From Dicyema japonicum (taxonomy: Eukaryota > Dicyemida > Rhombozoa > Dicyemidae), in NCBI GenBank assembly GCA_011109175.1, contig RDEW01000046.1:15545-79544 (forward strand): a stretch of 64,000 nucleotides of DNA, read 5' to 3'. The position numbers were made by a program, and so were the translations under genes. Of the stretch, positions 22,355-33,190 are shown piece after piece. Position 1 is the stretch's first letter, and each line of letters begins with the position of its first letter. Under the pieces are notes generated by a model. It made no database searches, was not told where the DNA came from, and was given only the letters and a program-made list of their open reading frames with translations.

Positions 22355-24272
22355 ATGTTCCCTTCAGGACTCAATGATGAACAGAAACAAAGAAGTGAGT
22401 CGAACAGACTCAAAGCATTGGAGAGGTTACATGCCAAACGTCAACACCTGAATATCACAAAGACTACCACTTTTAGTATGAGCACACCAGACAAATATCC
22501 TCAGAACCATATCATTGTTAAATGTGATCTTTCAAAAACTCATATATTGCTGTCTCTATGGTCCGAGGACTCATTCAAGGCTGATTTCGAGTATAATCCT
22601 CACGTAATAGAGCTACTCAAGTCTCAGCCGCATAAGAGATACAGTTTTCTTACACTATTACTATAGATGCTTTTACAAAATGCTGGACATTCTCGATTCA
22701 GCACTACAAGACGATATGTTGCCCAAATTTGTGACAAATAGACAGCAATTTGAAATCTGAGTGTCTTGTGGAGGGAATTCCTATCAAAATAGTCGAAGAG
22801 TTGATCAACAAGTCCGGGACTTCTTTTCCTTGCACTCCTGAATGTCCCCTTTACTCACAACTGATGCCTTTTCAGAGAGAGTCTGTGAAGTTGTTTTTGT
22901 TTTACTTTTTGCCAGGGAATTTGGTAACAGGGGTGGAAGACTGCTTATTTCTGATGAAATGGGACTCGGCAAGACTTTCCAGACAGTCGACATCCTACTC
23001 CACTACAAAGCACACTGGCCTTCTCTTGTTGTGTGCCCTGCCTCTATGAAACACGTATGGCTTGAGGTTGGAGACTATTTTCAGTGGTAGCTTGTGAGGA
23101 AACTCCTTCCTTCAGCCTCTTGCAAACTCGGGACCGAAAAGAACGCCTCTTCGGCAGATATAATCATAATAAATTACGAAATATTGGGGAGAAAAACTGA
23201 GGTCACTAATTTTGGGATTCTTGTGGTCGACGAGTCTCACAATATAAAGAACACGTCGAGTATTCGATCAAAATGTGTCCAGAAAGCGTCCCGACAGGCA
23301 AAATACATCGTCCTTCTCAGCGGTACCCCGGCCCTCTCCAAGCCGAGCGAACTGTACGCCCAACTGAACGTCTTGAGACCAGATTTGTTTAGTAACTTTT
23401 ATGAGTTTGGCATGCGGTACTGCAATGGGAAGAAGGTTTGAAGTTATTATTACTTTTGACTACATGGGGACATGACTTTGGTGGATTATCTAACGAGACT
23501 GAACTCAGGGTCATCCTCAACAGCATCTTCATGATTAGGTGGTCCATAAATTCTAATTTAGACGCCTTAAGGCTGAGATTATCGACCAGCTCCCCATGAA
23601 GGAGCGCTTAAGAGTGGACTTAGACGTTGGAATATCTCAGAAGGAGTTTAAAGTTAAACATAAAATGACTCCCAGAAAAATTACTCAAAGCATCAAGATA
23701 AGGGATCTCTGTTAGAGTTTTTCAGTGAGATGACGATATTGAAGATATTCCATGTTTGGTAGATCAGTTGTATATAAAATAGTGAATATATTATCAAAAA
23801 ATTAAAGATTGTGCACAAACTGGTAATATTTGCCCACCACAAGGTCATGATTGAGTCACTCAGACGTTCACTCACGTGTGTTTGGAGTATTCTTAGTTTT
23901 AGTATTCGATCGTTGTCATTGATGGGTCCACCAGTTCGTTGAGTCGCTATAATTGTATTGATCAGTTCCAAAATGATGAAAACTGTCGAGTTGCTGTGCT
24001 TTCTCTCACGGCTGCCTGTACAGGAATTACATTGACACGTGCGAATAATTTGATTTTTGCTGAGTTGTCCTGGACTCCTGGGATGTTGGTGCAGGCTGAG
24101 GACCGTGTTCACCGAATAGGACAGATCAAACCTGTATTTGTCGAATATTTGGTTGGATTGGGGACTGCAGACGAGATTATCTGGTTTGGGTTTAGGTTAT
24201 TTTAGGCCGATAATCAACAAAAAGCTCGGAATCCTTAACAAAGTTGGCTTCACTGACCTCTCAAAATTATAA
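22355..24272 (+). CDS. SMARCAL1: SMARCAL1/HARP-type annealing helicase, mostly intact frame
   Basis: SNF2-family ATPase that reanneals RPA-coated DNA at stalled replication forks. Ten exons give 568 residues. Canonical introns are 22644-22666, 22718-22741, 22890-22915, 23539-23561, 23653-23675, 23759-23782, 23880-23902 and 24184-24205 (22-26 nt). A HARP domain (FEYNPHVIELLKSQPHKRYN, WTFSIQHYKTI) precedes helicase motifs: I (SDEMGLGKT), II (VVDESH), III (LLSGTP), then LVIFAHHKVMIESL, VVIDGSTSS and VI (VQAEDRVHRIGQ). It ends WPIINKKLGILNKVGFTDLS. It is shorter than vertebrate SMARCAL1 because the RPA-binding N-terminus is minimal and a single HARP domain is present. Two oddities: TAG at 23088-23090 (codon 221) just after DYFQW, and a 23-nt intron at 23436-23458 whose 3' end is TG instead of AG. 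Either a recent lesion or sequence errors. Confidence 0.85.
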
Positions 24273-24770
24273 TTTAAAAATTATTTTTCTGTGTGAAGAT
24301 CTCTAATGTGTTGGCTTTCTTAAATCTATAGTCTAGGATGATGTACGTGGTGCTAAGATGAGATAAATTTGAATCTTTGATATCAAGGACCGCGGGATTA
24401 GTTCCCAATTGAATAAAAAGTTAAAATTATTTTTACGAGATGCGTTCAACTTTTTTCACTTCTGCTGCAACGTGTCGGGGTCACGTGATTAGTTATTTGG
24501 ATCCACCGTGATCTTTTGAGTCTTGAATTAAAATTATTTTTAAGACCAATGGTAACCAAACTAACTCCTTGGTCCTGACTCGTTTCAGTAAGGTGGATCC
24601 AATGACACCATCGAAGGGAAGGAAAACAACTAGCCACATAGCGCCACGCGGCCAACTTCATAGTAGAGACCACAGGGAGTCCATAATTACCAAATGTACA
24701 GAGATAATTATTTTCTTGTTTAATTTGAATAACGAATAATAGTTTGTTTCAGGGTGTTAATTGAAAAAAA
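24273..24770. other. Convergent intergenic region, nothing recognised
   Basis: About 500 bp between the 3' ends of the SMARCAL1-like and NIPA-like genes. TTAAAATTATTTTTA(A/C)GA occurs twice (about 24420 and 24530), and two GGATCCACC-type segments sit in opposite orientation (about 24499 and 24592). This suggests a small transposon remnant, but I cannot assign it. Confidence 0.35.
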
Positions 24771-25680
24771 TCATTTATTAAGTTCACCAGCACATTGTCC
24801 TTTATTAAACTCTATAAGCGCAACACCTGAGATGACAATGAGGAAGGAGAATCCTGATCCGACAATATCATGCAAATCCATCTGTTTATAATCTCCAAAA
24901 GAAATTGACGAGGCCGTTGTTACTGCTCAAGTAAACTCCACGTAGTATATGGAGGTTACCAATGAGGTTGGGAAGGAATCCAAAGCCTTGTTGAAAAAGT
25001 TGACTTGTAGGCACAGAGTAGGACCAATAGCAGCACAAATTGATCAAAACAAAGATCTTGACAGTGCATCCAATAAAAATGTAGAGCGAAACAGAAGACC
25101 GAATGATTTTGACAAAATGACAAGCAGAGATCCGAATAGTGAGCAAATTGTAATGTATATTATCGGCGTTTTGTGGCCAAATGAGGGACTGAGGAGATAA
25201 ACGACACCAGAAACAACAACAAATACTATGCAGTACCCAATAAACTGTTGACTCGTCAAAGCGATCTGTATGTTCTCCTCTGATAAAGTGAACGAGTCTT
25301 TGGGACCGAAATATATGATGTAAATGCATCCAGTTATGCAAAGTAGGACTCCAACCTTGGCTAGTTTTGACAATTGTTCACCGAATATGAAGGAGGCGAA
25401 TATAAGGCTTTAATTAAACAATTACAGGATAACCTAAAAAGAAGACTGGCAGAACCAAGGGATGCGACAATTGGGGCAGCTAATTGACTGAGATTAGGAA
25501 AGTTACCCATCTCACCAATCCCCACTAAAATGTCATAAAGGTAATACTAGAGCAAAGACCTGCCCACCAAAACGGAGATTTCAGATATTCGTGTCCTCCG
25601 TTTTCTACGTGTAAAAATAGATTAACTGGCTTTGTTGTTGGTAGAATTTTTTTAAGCACTCCCGGGAAATCAAAAATTAA
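24771..25680 (-). pseudogene. NIPA2: NIPA-family magnesium transporter, 5'-incomplete, two in-frame stops
   Basis: NIPA proteins are multi-pass Mg2+ transporters of plasma and endosomal membranes. Introns 25525-25547 (23 nt) and 25408-25433 (26 nt) join exons into 286 codons. The reading gives GGHEYLKSPFWWAGL, GIGEMGNF, FIFGEQLSKLAKVGVLLCIT, GHKTPIIYITICSLFGSLLV, NFFNKALDSFPTSLVTSIYY, and LHDIVGSGFSFLIVISGVAL near the end. Order and spacing match the family, with hydrophobic segments where transmembrane helices belong. Two TGA codons interrupt it (25044-25046, where family members often have Trp, and 24927-24929). The frame is otherwise perfect. The N-terminal exons are absent: upstream of 25680 lies the 3' end of a group C LINE, so the gene is either split by an insertion or truncated. 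The choice among NIPA paralogues is uncertain. Confidence 0.75.
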
Positions 25681-25689
25681 TTAGATTAA

Positions 25690-28420
25690 TTAAGTTCCCC
25701 TTGTGCCACGTCCAGTATCCTCCCACACATCCTCTTCCATGTTCCCCTGTTCCGGGCCATTGCTCGTAGTGAGTCAAGATCTTCACCATTTCGTAGAGTT
25801 TTGTTTATTCGGATTAGATGCAATCCGTACAAGATTTTCCGGGCCTGAAGCCACATTGTTCCACGAGGAGGTAGCTACTCTCTTCTACATGCCGGTTCAG
25901 CCTCTTGAAGACAATTCGCTCAGCGATCTTGGAGGTCGAGCAAATGAGGCTGATAGGCCTATAGTTGAGAGGGTCCCTCCCTGAATTTCATGGTTCCAGG
26001 ATCATCTTAACTACATAGGTTTTCCAGCTTCTTGGGACATATCCGTGGTCAATGCTTGCGTTGTTCTTTAGTACAAACACGTTCTTTAGTACAAAGAACA
26101 AGGCCTCCGGGCCTTCTTTAAGCATCCTCATGCTAACATGATCATGACAGGAGCATTTGCTTTGCATACTCATGACAGGTAACCACGACCTCCTCTAGTG
26201 TGATTCTCATTTCAACATAATTGAGATCGTTCTGAGAGCAGTTATAAAGTTCTTGTGAAGCCTCCAACTCTTTACATGAGATCAACAACATGGATTGACT
26301 TCTTGGATATGGTCTAGCTGTCTTTTAAAGATTTCCGAGGCTTCTCTTGGAGAGTGCGAGCCCCCTTCCGGTTGTTCAAGATAATCTTCTTTTCATTGTA
26401 CTTCTGGTAAGTTAATTTTTTATAGATTCTCCAGAAAGAGGGATCTTTAGTGTCCAGTTTGCTTGCCTCTATTCTCCATCTTCGCTCCAGAGCCAATCTT
26501 GTTTCCTCTTCGATGACTCTTTTGGTTATCTTTAGTCGATCGGTCAGAGGCATTTGGTCAATCCTGTCAGCGCATCTTCTTATCTTGATTCTCAGACGGT
26601 TTCTTTCTTTGATCAACTCCAAGGTAATGAGTGAAATGTCAATACTCTTTTTGCGGCTAGCATTCGAAAATTTCTTTTGGTATATAGTAGCAAATATCTC
26701 TCTATGACGATTGCGAGATTTCGGTCCATATTATCGATTTCAATCGGTGACTTAGGTTCCTGCGTCCAACTTTGGAGGTTCCTTGTGAGGTAATTTCGCT
26801 AGTGTTCCGATTCAAATCGTGACATGTCCTACATATCTCATGAACACTGCTTCCGTGTCGTCTGGGGTTAGGTGTTGAACTAGTTCCTGAAAAATGTGGT
26901 CACTGCCGATGTCCCACATTATCCTCGGCCTCTCCAAATAGGTGCAAAGCGAGTGTAAGATTAAGAACACATCAAGCATATCTCCTCCGTGGTGAGAGAA
27001 GTGGTTTGGCTCCTCCGACGTCATGATCTCGAATCCGGCTCTCTCACCCAGGATTTCTAGTTTTCGTCCGTCCGCGTTATTTCTGAAGCATCCGTAATTA
27101 ATGTTCTTGGCGTTTAGGTCACCCACCAAATTAGATATATCGATTTTTATCGAAAAAATTATTTCATCAGTGTAGAAGATTTCTTGATGTCTTTGAATAC
27201 ATTCCTCCAACGTGTATCCACGAGCCACAGTAGAGTATCTCAATCAACACAAATTTGCATTGTGTGGCCGTGATTATTTTCGGGTTTCGTGTTCGTAGGT
27301 CATCGCTGTAGAACAACGTGGTTCCAATGCCAGCCGCGGCTATTCTATAGAGTTGAATCTTTCCAGCGTAGTAGTGTTGGTCTTTTCATCTTGGGCTTGT
27401 TGACCACCAGGACGTCAATCCTGGTGGTTGTCAAAAGTAATGCTAGATCATTATGGCCTCTTCCTCAAGGATCGGGCATTCACCAGCACTATCTTCAGAC
27501 CTCTTCTCAATTGTTTTTTAGATGGCCTAGGCTCTCCATCGCCAGGTCCACCATCTTTCGTAAATCCACACCAAAAATTTTGCTCAGTTCTTTTAGCCTT
27601 GAAATTATATCTTCTAGTTCTTTTGAGATCTTTTCTGGCATATCACTTCGAGCTTGCCAAGTCAATTCTCGTGCCTTTCGAACCGGTTCATTGTTAATAA
27701 TTCGGGGGCCGATTGTCATTCTCTTTGTCGGTTTCACTGTTTTGGTGATTATTCTCAGTGGAGTTCCCTTATTGATTTCAATGTTAGTCTTGTCCTTCTG
27801 CCTTGATTCCTTTTTGTTGTTGCAAACATCAAGTTTATGTTTGGCTTCCAATAGCAAGGGGCATCCTCCATATCTGGCCCCGTGTTTGGAAGATCCGCAG
27901 TTAACACAATTGGTTTTTAATCCCGGATCCATATTGTAGTCTGAGATATCATGTTGTCCCGCACATCGGAAACACTTTTTTCTTTCCTTACACTGGTATG
28001 CAAAGTGCCCGACTTGCTGGCAGCTATTGCAGATCAGCGACCCTCTTCTCATCCATTCGCAAATAATCACGTTTCCTCGACAGCATTTGTGGGATTATTG
28101 GTGTGATTATAAACACGTGAAGGTAATGGAGTTTTGTGTTTCCTGAACTTTCACGAGGTTTTAGTTGGATGTGAATAGTTGAACGGATGCATTTTTCTCT
28201 CAAGGAAAGTTGAAATATTTCTCCCTCCATACATATAGAGGAGAGCCAAAAAAAATTTCTTTTTTTCGAATCGGGTGACTGAGGCAACCTTGAGATAAGA
28301 GAATGGTTAAAGTCGTCATCTTCGCAAGCAATGTAAATGATTTTAAATTTTGACGGATTCTGTTCCAACTCAAGTTCTGCAAGTGTAAATATCTACATAT
28401 GCCACCACAATTTTCCAATT
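25690..28420 (-). mobile_element. Group C LINE: zinc-knuckle ORF1, endonuclease and RT start
   Basis: ORF1 lies at 27507-28418. Its N-terminal part is broken. The C-terminal part at 27507-28070 has retroviral-type CCHC knuckles (CNSCQQVGHFAYQC, CFRCAGQHDISDYN, CVNCGSSKHGARYGGCPLL) and then a basic tail. ORF2 follows downstream on the minus strand: endonuclease remnants at 26812-27260 (VGDLNAKNINYGC, DMLDVFL, GSDHIFQ), a basic linker at 26314-26622 (RWRIEASKLDTKDPSFWRIY) and an RT entry at 25700-26173 (SMRMLKEGPEALF, RSWKTYVVKMILEPG, ERIVFKRLNRH). RT motifs beyond this are lost. The element ends against the truncated NIPA gene. Copies: 39655 and 54240. Confidence 0.75.
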
Positions 28421-28642
28421 CTCTCCAATGGTCTCATCAAGGTACATAGGTACATTGTGGTTCTGATCGCTGAAGCTGTACAATCGATGCCTAAGGCAAA
28501 GAGTAGGAGGCCAAGACAGTCACCTTGTTGGATTCCAGTGTTTGAATCGATGATGTGTTGTCCAAAGATCAGCGTGGATGGGGAACCATATATGAAAATT
28601 TTACTATCTTGCTAATTTCCGGGATCCTGGAGACGTTAGCTT

Positions 28643-28850
28643 CTATGATTCTATCTCTGCAGATGCTATTGAAGCATTACGGATGTCACGTTTGACTATT
28701 ATACCATTCGTAGTGTCAGGCGGACTGGCAAAGTTCCGGATTAAATTGATTAATGATTCGCATTCATGAGGAACTCCAACCTCAAGTTGTGTAGGGGTCA
28801 GTTCGGGGCTTAGAGTCTTGCTTGCTGATCTGACAGCAATCAACGCCATT
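28643..28850 (-). mobile_element. Group D LINE fragment (RT palm)
   Basis: The minus strand reads LTPTQLEVGVPHECESLINL then IRNFASPPDTTNGIIVKRDI and RNA. The G-V-P-x-x-C-E-S/A block followed by a K-x-D-I-x-N-A catalytic motif is the same palm segment as at 8270-8400. The rest of the RT is missing. Confidence 0.5.
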
Positions 28851-28910
28851 AGGCGCCTGAATACGTAGCGATGGGTCTTAACTCACCGCAAGACTTTCTG
28901 AAGGCGATCA

Positions 28911-29251
28911 GTTTGAATGCAAAAAAGGAGTCCTCTGTAGAATCGGAGACTTCAGCCCGAAAATGCGGTCTGTCAGAATCTTTATTGAATTAATGAAGGA
29001 AATCCCCATATCGGAACTTCCGACCATGACCTTCTTATTCACTTCTGTGAATAAACATATTATTATAGGATCTATCGATANGTTTGAATGCAAAAAAGGA
29101 GTCCTCTGTAGAATCGGAGACTTCAGCCCGAAAATGCGGTCTGTCTGAGTCTTTATTGAATTAATGAAGGAAATCCCCATATCGGAACTTCCGACCATGA
29201 CCTTCTTATTCACTTCTGTGAATAAACATATTATTATAGGATCTATCGATA
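28911..29251. repeat. 170-bp direct duplication joined at a single N
   Basis: 28911-29080 and 29082-29251 both start GTTTGAATGCAAAAAAGGAG and end GATCTATCGATA, with a single ambiguous base at 29081 between them and only a couple of substitutions (TCAGAATC versus TCTGAGTC). The same N-at-duplication layout occurs at 8870. Confidence 0.9.
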
Positions 29252-29389
29252 TTTTGACTAAAGCAAAGATGTCAAACATGCGGCCCTCAGGCGGACCTTG
29301 ACAAGCATAAGTGCGGCCCAATTAATGGATATAAAACACAAAAAATCATTTTGTTATTTTTTACATTTAATTAATTTTTAATAGTATTT

Positions 29390-29572
29390 GTAGGACATAC
29401 ACCCAAGAAAAAGAAAAAAGAAGTGAAGAGCATTCCTTGGTTCTCCCTTTACGATATCTACGATTAGTTATAATTACTGTTCTTTACTTAAATAAAGTGT
29501 GTGTTTTGCACGAGCGAAACCCTAGGCATTTCACGTGCTTATGGCAACACGGGAGTGCTTAAAAAATAGTAT
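29390..29572 (+). mobile_element. SINE remnant, head lost
   Basis: Body and tail of the SINE: GGACATACACCCAAGAAAAA, GTTCTTTACTTAAATAAAGT with GTGTGTTTTGC, and a diverged end TTATGGCAACACGGGAGTGC. It lacks the tRNA-like head and A/B boxes. Confidence 0.6.
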
Positions 29573-29574
29573 TT

Positions 29575-31250
29575 GTAAATCTTGTTTGTCAATGCCACGT
29601 GCTTCTTCTGGAATTAAAAAACAGTGTTGGTTTGATCTACGAAATCGATATAAATATGTGTGAATACACAAATACATTTCTTTTATAAAAACAGAAAATT
29701 TTATTGATATTGGCTATCTACCCAAAATAATTCTGGTCAGAAGGAAAAATTATCTTGAAATTGTTAAATATTATTGCAAAAATTTTATTGAATTAAAAAT
29801 AACTATAATTTTAATAGAAATGGAATGTTAATAAAAAGATGCTTGAAAGTAATTCATTAAAATGAACTACTGAGCAATTTATCGACTAGATTATGTCAAT
29901 ATTGGTTTATTATTTGTTTAAGTTGACAGGGAAAATATACTTCAGCGTTGAAGACGCAGCTAGCCTATTCAAATTTGTATTTCAGTAACGATTTATACTG
30001 AATTACGTATTATCTGAAATTTAGATTTTCTGTTAATAAGGTTTTTCTATTAAAAATGAAAAAACAACATATATCTCATAGCTGTTTGATAAATATCCTT
30101 GTGTCTATTCAGAAAATATTTTTTATTAATAAAATTATTATCTAAAGACCGAAATTTTCAACCTGAAAACTTTTTTAATTGCATTATTCTATAGTTAATA
30201 AGTTATATTTAATAACGCTTTTGATTAGTTTTTTAATATTAAAATTTTTTCTAGATAAATTTTTCATAGTTAAAATAGTCAAAATTTTGAATTTTTTAAG
30301 TCAATAAAGTCAATTTTTAGGTCAAAATTTTGGATTTATAAAGTCAAAAAAATCCCTCTACTGGTAATATATACAGTATTATCTGATTTATCGATATATT
30401 CTGTTTATTTTATATTTTATTAACAATTTAATCAATAAAATTTTAAATATCCGTAAGAACAGAGGGACGTTCTCGTCTGACTATGGTTATATGGCTATAC
30501 ATGTTTGTCTATAGAAGAGCATCGGCCCAGGATGAAGTCTCTGTTTGAGTGAATCGGGATCACGTAAGTAGTTAGTTTTGTTTTGCCTTCGGCTTATTTC
30601 ATTTATATTAGACACAATGACATAAAATATTCAATTTAATGGATCTGATTCTTAATTTTGAGAAGCTCGTCCATTAGGCCACCTTGTACTAGGGCCCACC
30701 TGAGATAGGCGCATCACATTGACGACACGTTAGTAACAAAGAAAAAAAAAAAATTGAGAAAGATAACAGACGTACTCGGGACGACGCTCTTGAAGACACT
30801 TTCTGATGACGGTAAATTGTTATCATACAAGGAATGTGATCGTTAAGCTGGGATTACATAATAGTTCTGTTGACAGCATTTTTAGTGGCCTTAAAGTCAC
30901 TTCGTAATCTGTATGTCCGGGACAATGGATATTTGTTTCTCACAGTTTTGAGATCTGTACGTGTGCTTTTTAGAGTCAACCAATATGCTTCAGATTAGAA
31001 TATGTGGATATTTTCTTATACCATAGACGTGGGTGATTTCTTTTTTTCCTATTATGGGTTATATATAGTGTGCATGGAGCGAAACAAAATAATCGTACCC
31101 AACCATCAGAGTCGGACGAAGATCCTGCCCTTTCAATACACTCGACAAATACAAGGACAGCTTTTAGAATCCTAACCATGAGCATTAATGTGTGTCAGGT
31201 TTGAAATCAATTCAAGTACTTTTTGATGATCCATTGGCACTCTTTCAGAA
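29575..31250. other. AT-rich spacer, nothing recognised
   Basis: Very AT-rich until about 30470. From 30505 to 30600 there is a LINE-3'-like stretch (GCATCGG...GATGA, GGGATCACGTAAGTAG, TTAGTTTTGTTTTGCC) shared with group B tails. I see no gene. Confidence 0.4.
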
Positions 31251-31260
31251 GGATAGCGTA

Positions 31261-31985
31261 GAGTCGATGACGTAGTATTCCTTGGAGGAGGCATGAATAA
31301 AAATTCCAATCGATAACAGCCAGGGCTCTTTTAGTCATTCCGACACATGACATGTGAAACCTCACAAACAAGCCATGAAGTGGATCATTCGTTTTCTTTT
31401 GTTGCATTTTTTGCAGATCTCACCTTTTTTTGCAGTTTGCTGCATCTTCTTTCTGATTATTATTTCTTTCTTTTCAATACACAACAAGCCCTGTGCAATT
31501 CAAATTATTTATTGTTGATTGAAAATAAGAGTTCAACTTTCAAGACTTTTCCAATCCTCAATTCAATTCACGATTGGACTGTAAATATTTTAATAACTCT
31601 TGTTCTCGAAATTGATGATCTTAAATTTTAGTAGTCTTGATGACCTCAAAAGTAAAATCAATATTTAAATTTAGGGTTCCACAAAAAAGGTTGGGATCAT
31701 ATGGTTTAGGTTAAATGAAGCTACTAAATTAGATATATTTTAATAACTCTTGTTCTCGAAATTGATGATCTTAAATTTTAGTAGTCTTGATGACCTCAAA
31801 AGTAAAATCAATATTTAAATTTAGGGTTCCACAAAAAAGGTTGGGATCATATGGTTTAGGTTAAATGAAGCTACTAAATTAGATGACGTGAAAATGACAA
31901 ATTGACTTTCCTTATTCCTTGATGGCACCATGCATTGCTTTGTACCTGCTTCTGGATCGATTTATTAGTATCATCGATCCTTGGA
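31261..31985. repeat. Dispersed repeat, copy 1, block 1
   Basis: From about 31261 to 31985 the sequence parallels 57838-58408: TTTAGTCATTCC, GAAGTGGATCATTCGTTTTC, CAATACACAACAAGCCC, and CACCATGCATTGCTTTGTAC up to CATCGATCCTTGG. Copy 1 carries an extra 150-bp internal duplication that copy 2 lacks. Confidence 0.8.
31585..31884. repeat. 150-bp perfect tandem duplication
   Basis: Unit 31585-31734 repeats at 31735-31884 (start ATATTTTAATAACTCTTG, end ACTAAATTAGAT) without visible change. The paralogous region at 58156-58300 contains the unit only once. Confidence 0.9.
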
Positions 31986-31986
31986 A

Positions 31987-32690
31987 CTAGACTTTTTTTA
32001 GTATTTCATGCTTGTGCAGCCAAATCCATCCTCCAATAATCCATCGAAAACTTCTGCTTCCGGCAAACGATGGAAAAGTAGGTCCGCCCTCTTCCATTAT
32101 TATCATACGTCCTACCGTCGCAAACATCTTTGCATTCTTAGACGGAAGAAGTTTTATAATGAGAATCTTCACCAGTAGAGTCCGACCTTTTGGCACAAAA
32201 AAGTTGTTGAAAGGGATCCTCCTACCTCATATCTGATCTAAACTAAGCCTAGCTGATATATACAAAATTATTAAAAATTGAACAATACTGTCAAGTTTAA
32301 GTTCAAAAATTTGAGAATAACAATGACTCTTATATTGGCTTCCTTTGCAAACATCTGGAGCCTTAAATTTATTAGATAATTTATTATTTTTAAACGGACA
32401 TTCACAGAACCAAAGAATTTTATATTAACAAGGTGTCGTTTGTTACACAATTTAAGATCCTTTTCACCAGACGTCTCCAGAAGAGTCTCCATCTCGATTC
32501 AATGATTTCCATACTCGATGGGACTGATTTGGTTGCATAACATAATCTCTGCCAGATCCTACACTGCATTAACGTATCAGACGCTGAACCAGTGGATACA
32601 TGGGTTGGGAAGTCTGGACGCGAATAAGCGTGAGATTCCCGAAGAACTCTAATAAACAATGAGAATGGGACAAGTTTTATGTTCAAAAAT
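31987..32690 (-). mobile_element. LINE debris (probable endonuclease and C-terminal pieces)
   Basis: The minus strand at 32030-32140 reads RMIIMEEGGPTFPSF, faintly like the end of a LINE endonuclease. 32420-32560 reads IIESRWRLFWRRLVKRIL, like the RWRLFGHVLR C-terminal motif of group A. Both are short and weak; the interval separates the two blocks of the dispersed repeat. Confidence 0.3.
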
Positions 32691-32789
32691 CATAAACGAG
32701 AAAAAACCTGATCTTGACCAGTATTGTCTGGCTTATCTGGCTTCTTCGTCGACAAACGAAAGTAGTGCCTCGCTCTGAGCATTACCATG

Positions 32790-33190
32790 AACCTCACTTG
32801 GGACATTATTGGATGTCAACGCGACGAGGATTAGAGTTTCCGTCCGTCTCGGAATGGACGTTTGAACGATCCATCACTGTAAAAGTGGGGTACTGGTCGA
32901 CGCGAAAGGTCTTCACGCTCTTTTCTGCCGAAGGATTGCTGGAAGGAGTCCAAGACACGCTGCAGTCAACCGAGTTATTGCTTGGGAACTTGAGGCGGTC
33001 GGATTCCCTGTCCAATTGGAGCCGCTCAGACTCGCCCCAGCCAACCAAAGACCCGACGAAACTATTCTCTTCCCAGGGAAAAGCGGTAGATACCTTGCCT
33101 GTTACGCCACCAGTGTGGATAGCCTCTCTCCCTCCATCCTTGTTATGACAGCAACTAACCAAGGCTCTGCTTCGAAGAAGGCTTTAGTTT
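32790..33190 (+). mobile_element. Group D LINE fragment (C-terminal module, first half)
   Basis: Frames on the plus strand read AGRSPRHAAVNRVIAWELEA then GFPVQLEPLRLAPANQRPDE, then ILFPGKSGRYLACYATSVDS and QGSASKKA. The I-P-R-H-A-x-x-N block, the RPD segment and the G-R-x-L-x-x-x-x-T-x-V-D-x-x motif match a C-terminal module common in certain invertebrate RT-encoding elements. The second half is at 58957-59290. The ORF runs directly into the group A fragment at 33185. Confidence 0.55.

Noticed and set aside
948-25046. TGA reassigned to Trp or selenocysteine, suggested by in-frame TGA codons in the Ig-like and NIPA genes
   Set aside because: ARS2, bL27m and the ADIP-like gene end in TGA at the expected C-termini and use TGG for conserved Trp. 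No selenocysteine insertion element was looked for or seen, and NIPA is not a selenoprotein family. Point lesions or base errors are simpler.
24886-25341. 151-residue minus-strand frame overlapping the NIPA gene
   Set aside because: It is the +2 shadow; the NIPA frame preserves family motifs on both sides of the overlap.
27289-27939. 216-residue plus-strand ORF
   Set aside because: It is antisense to the CCHC zinc-knuckle ORF1 of the group C LINE, which has clear motifs.
28911-29251. CRISPR-like or satellite array
   Set aside because: Only two abutting copies occur, with an N between, no spacers and no further units; the DNA is eukaryotic.
33016-33162. Protein-coding host gene on either strand at 32714-33231
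   Set aside because: Frames on the plus strand match the C-terminal module of group D elements; the antisense frame has no motif.
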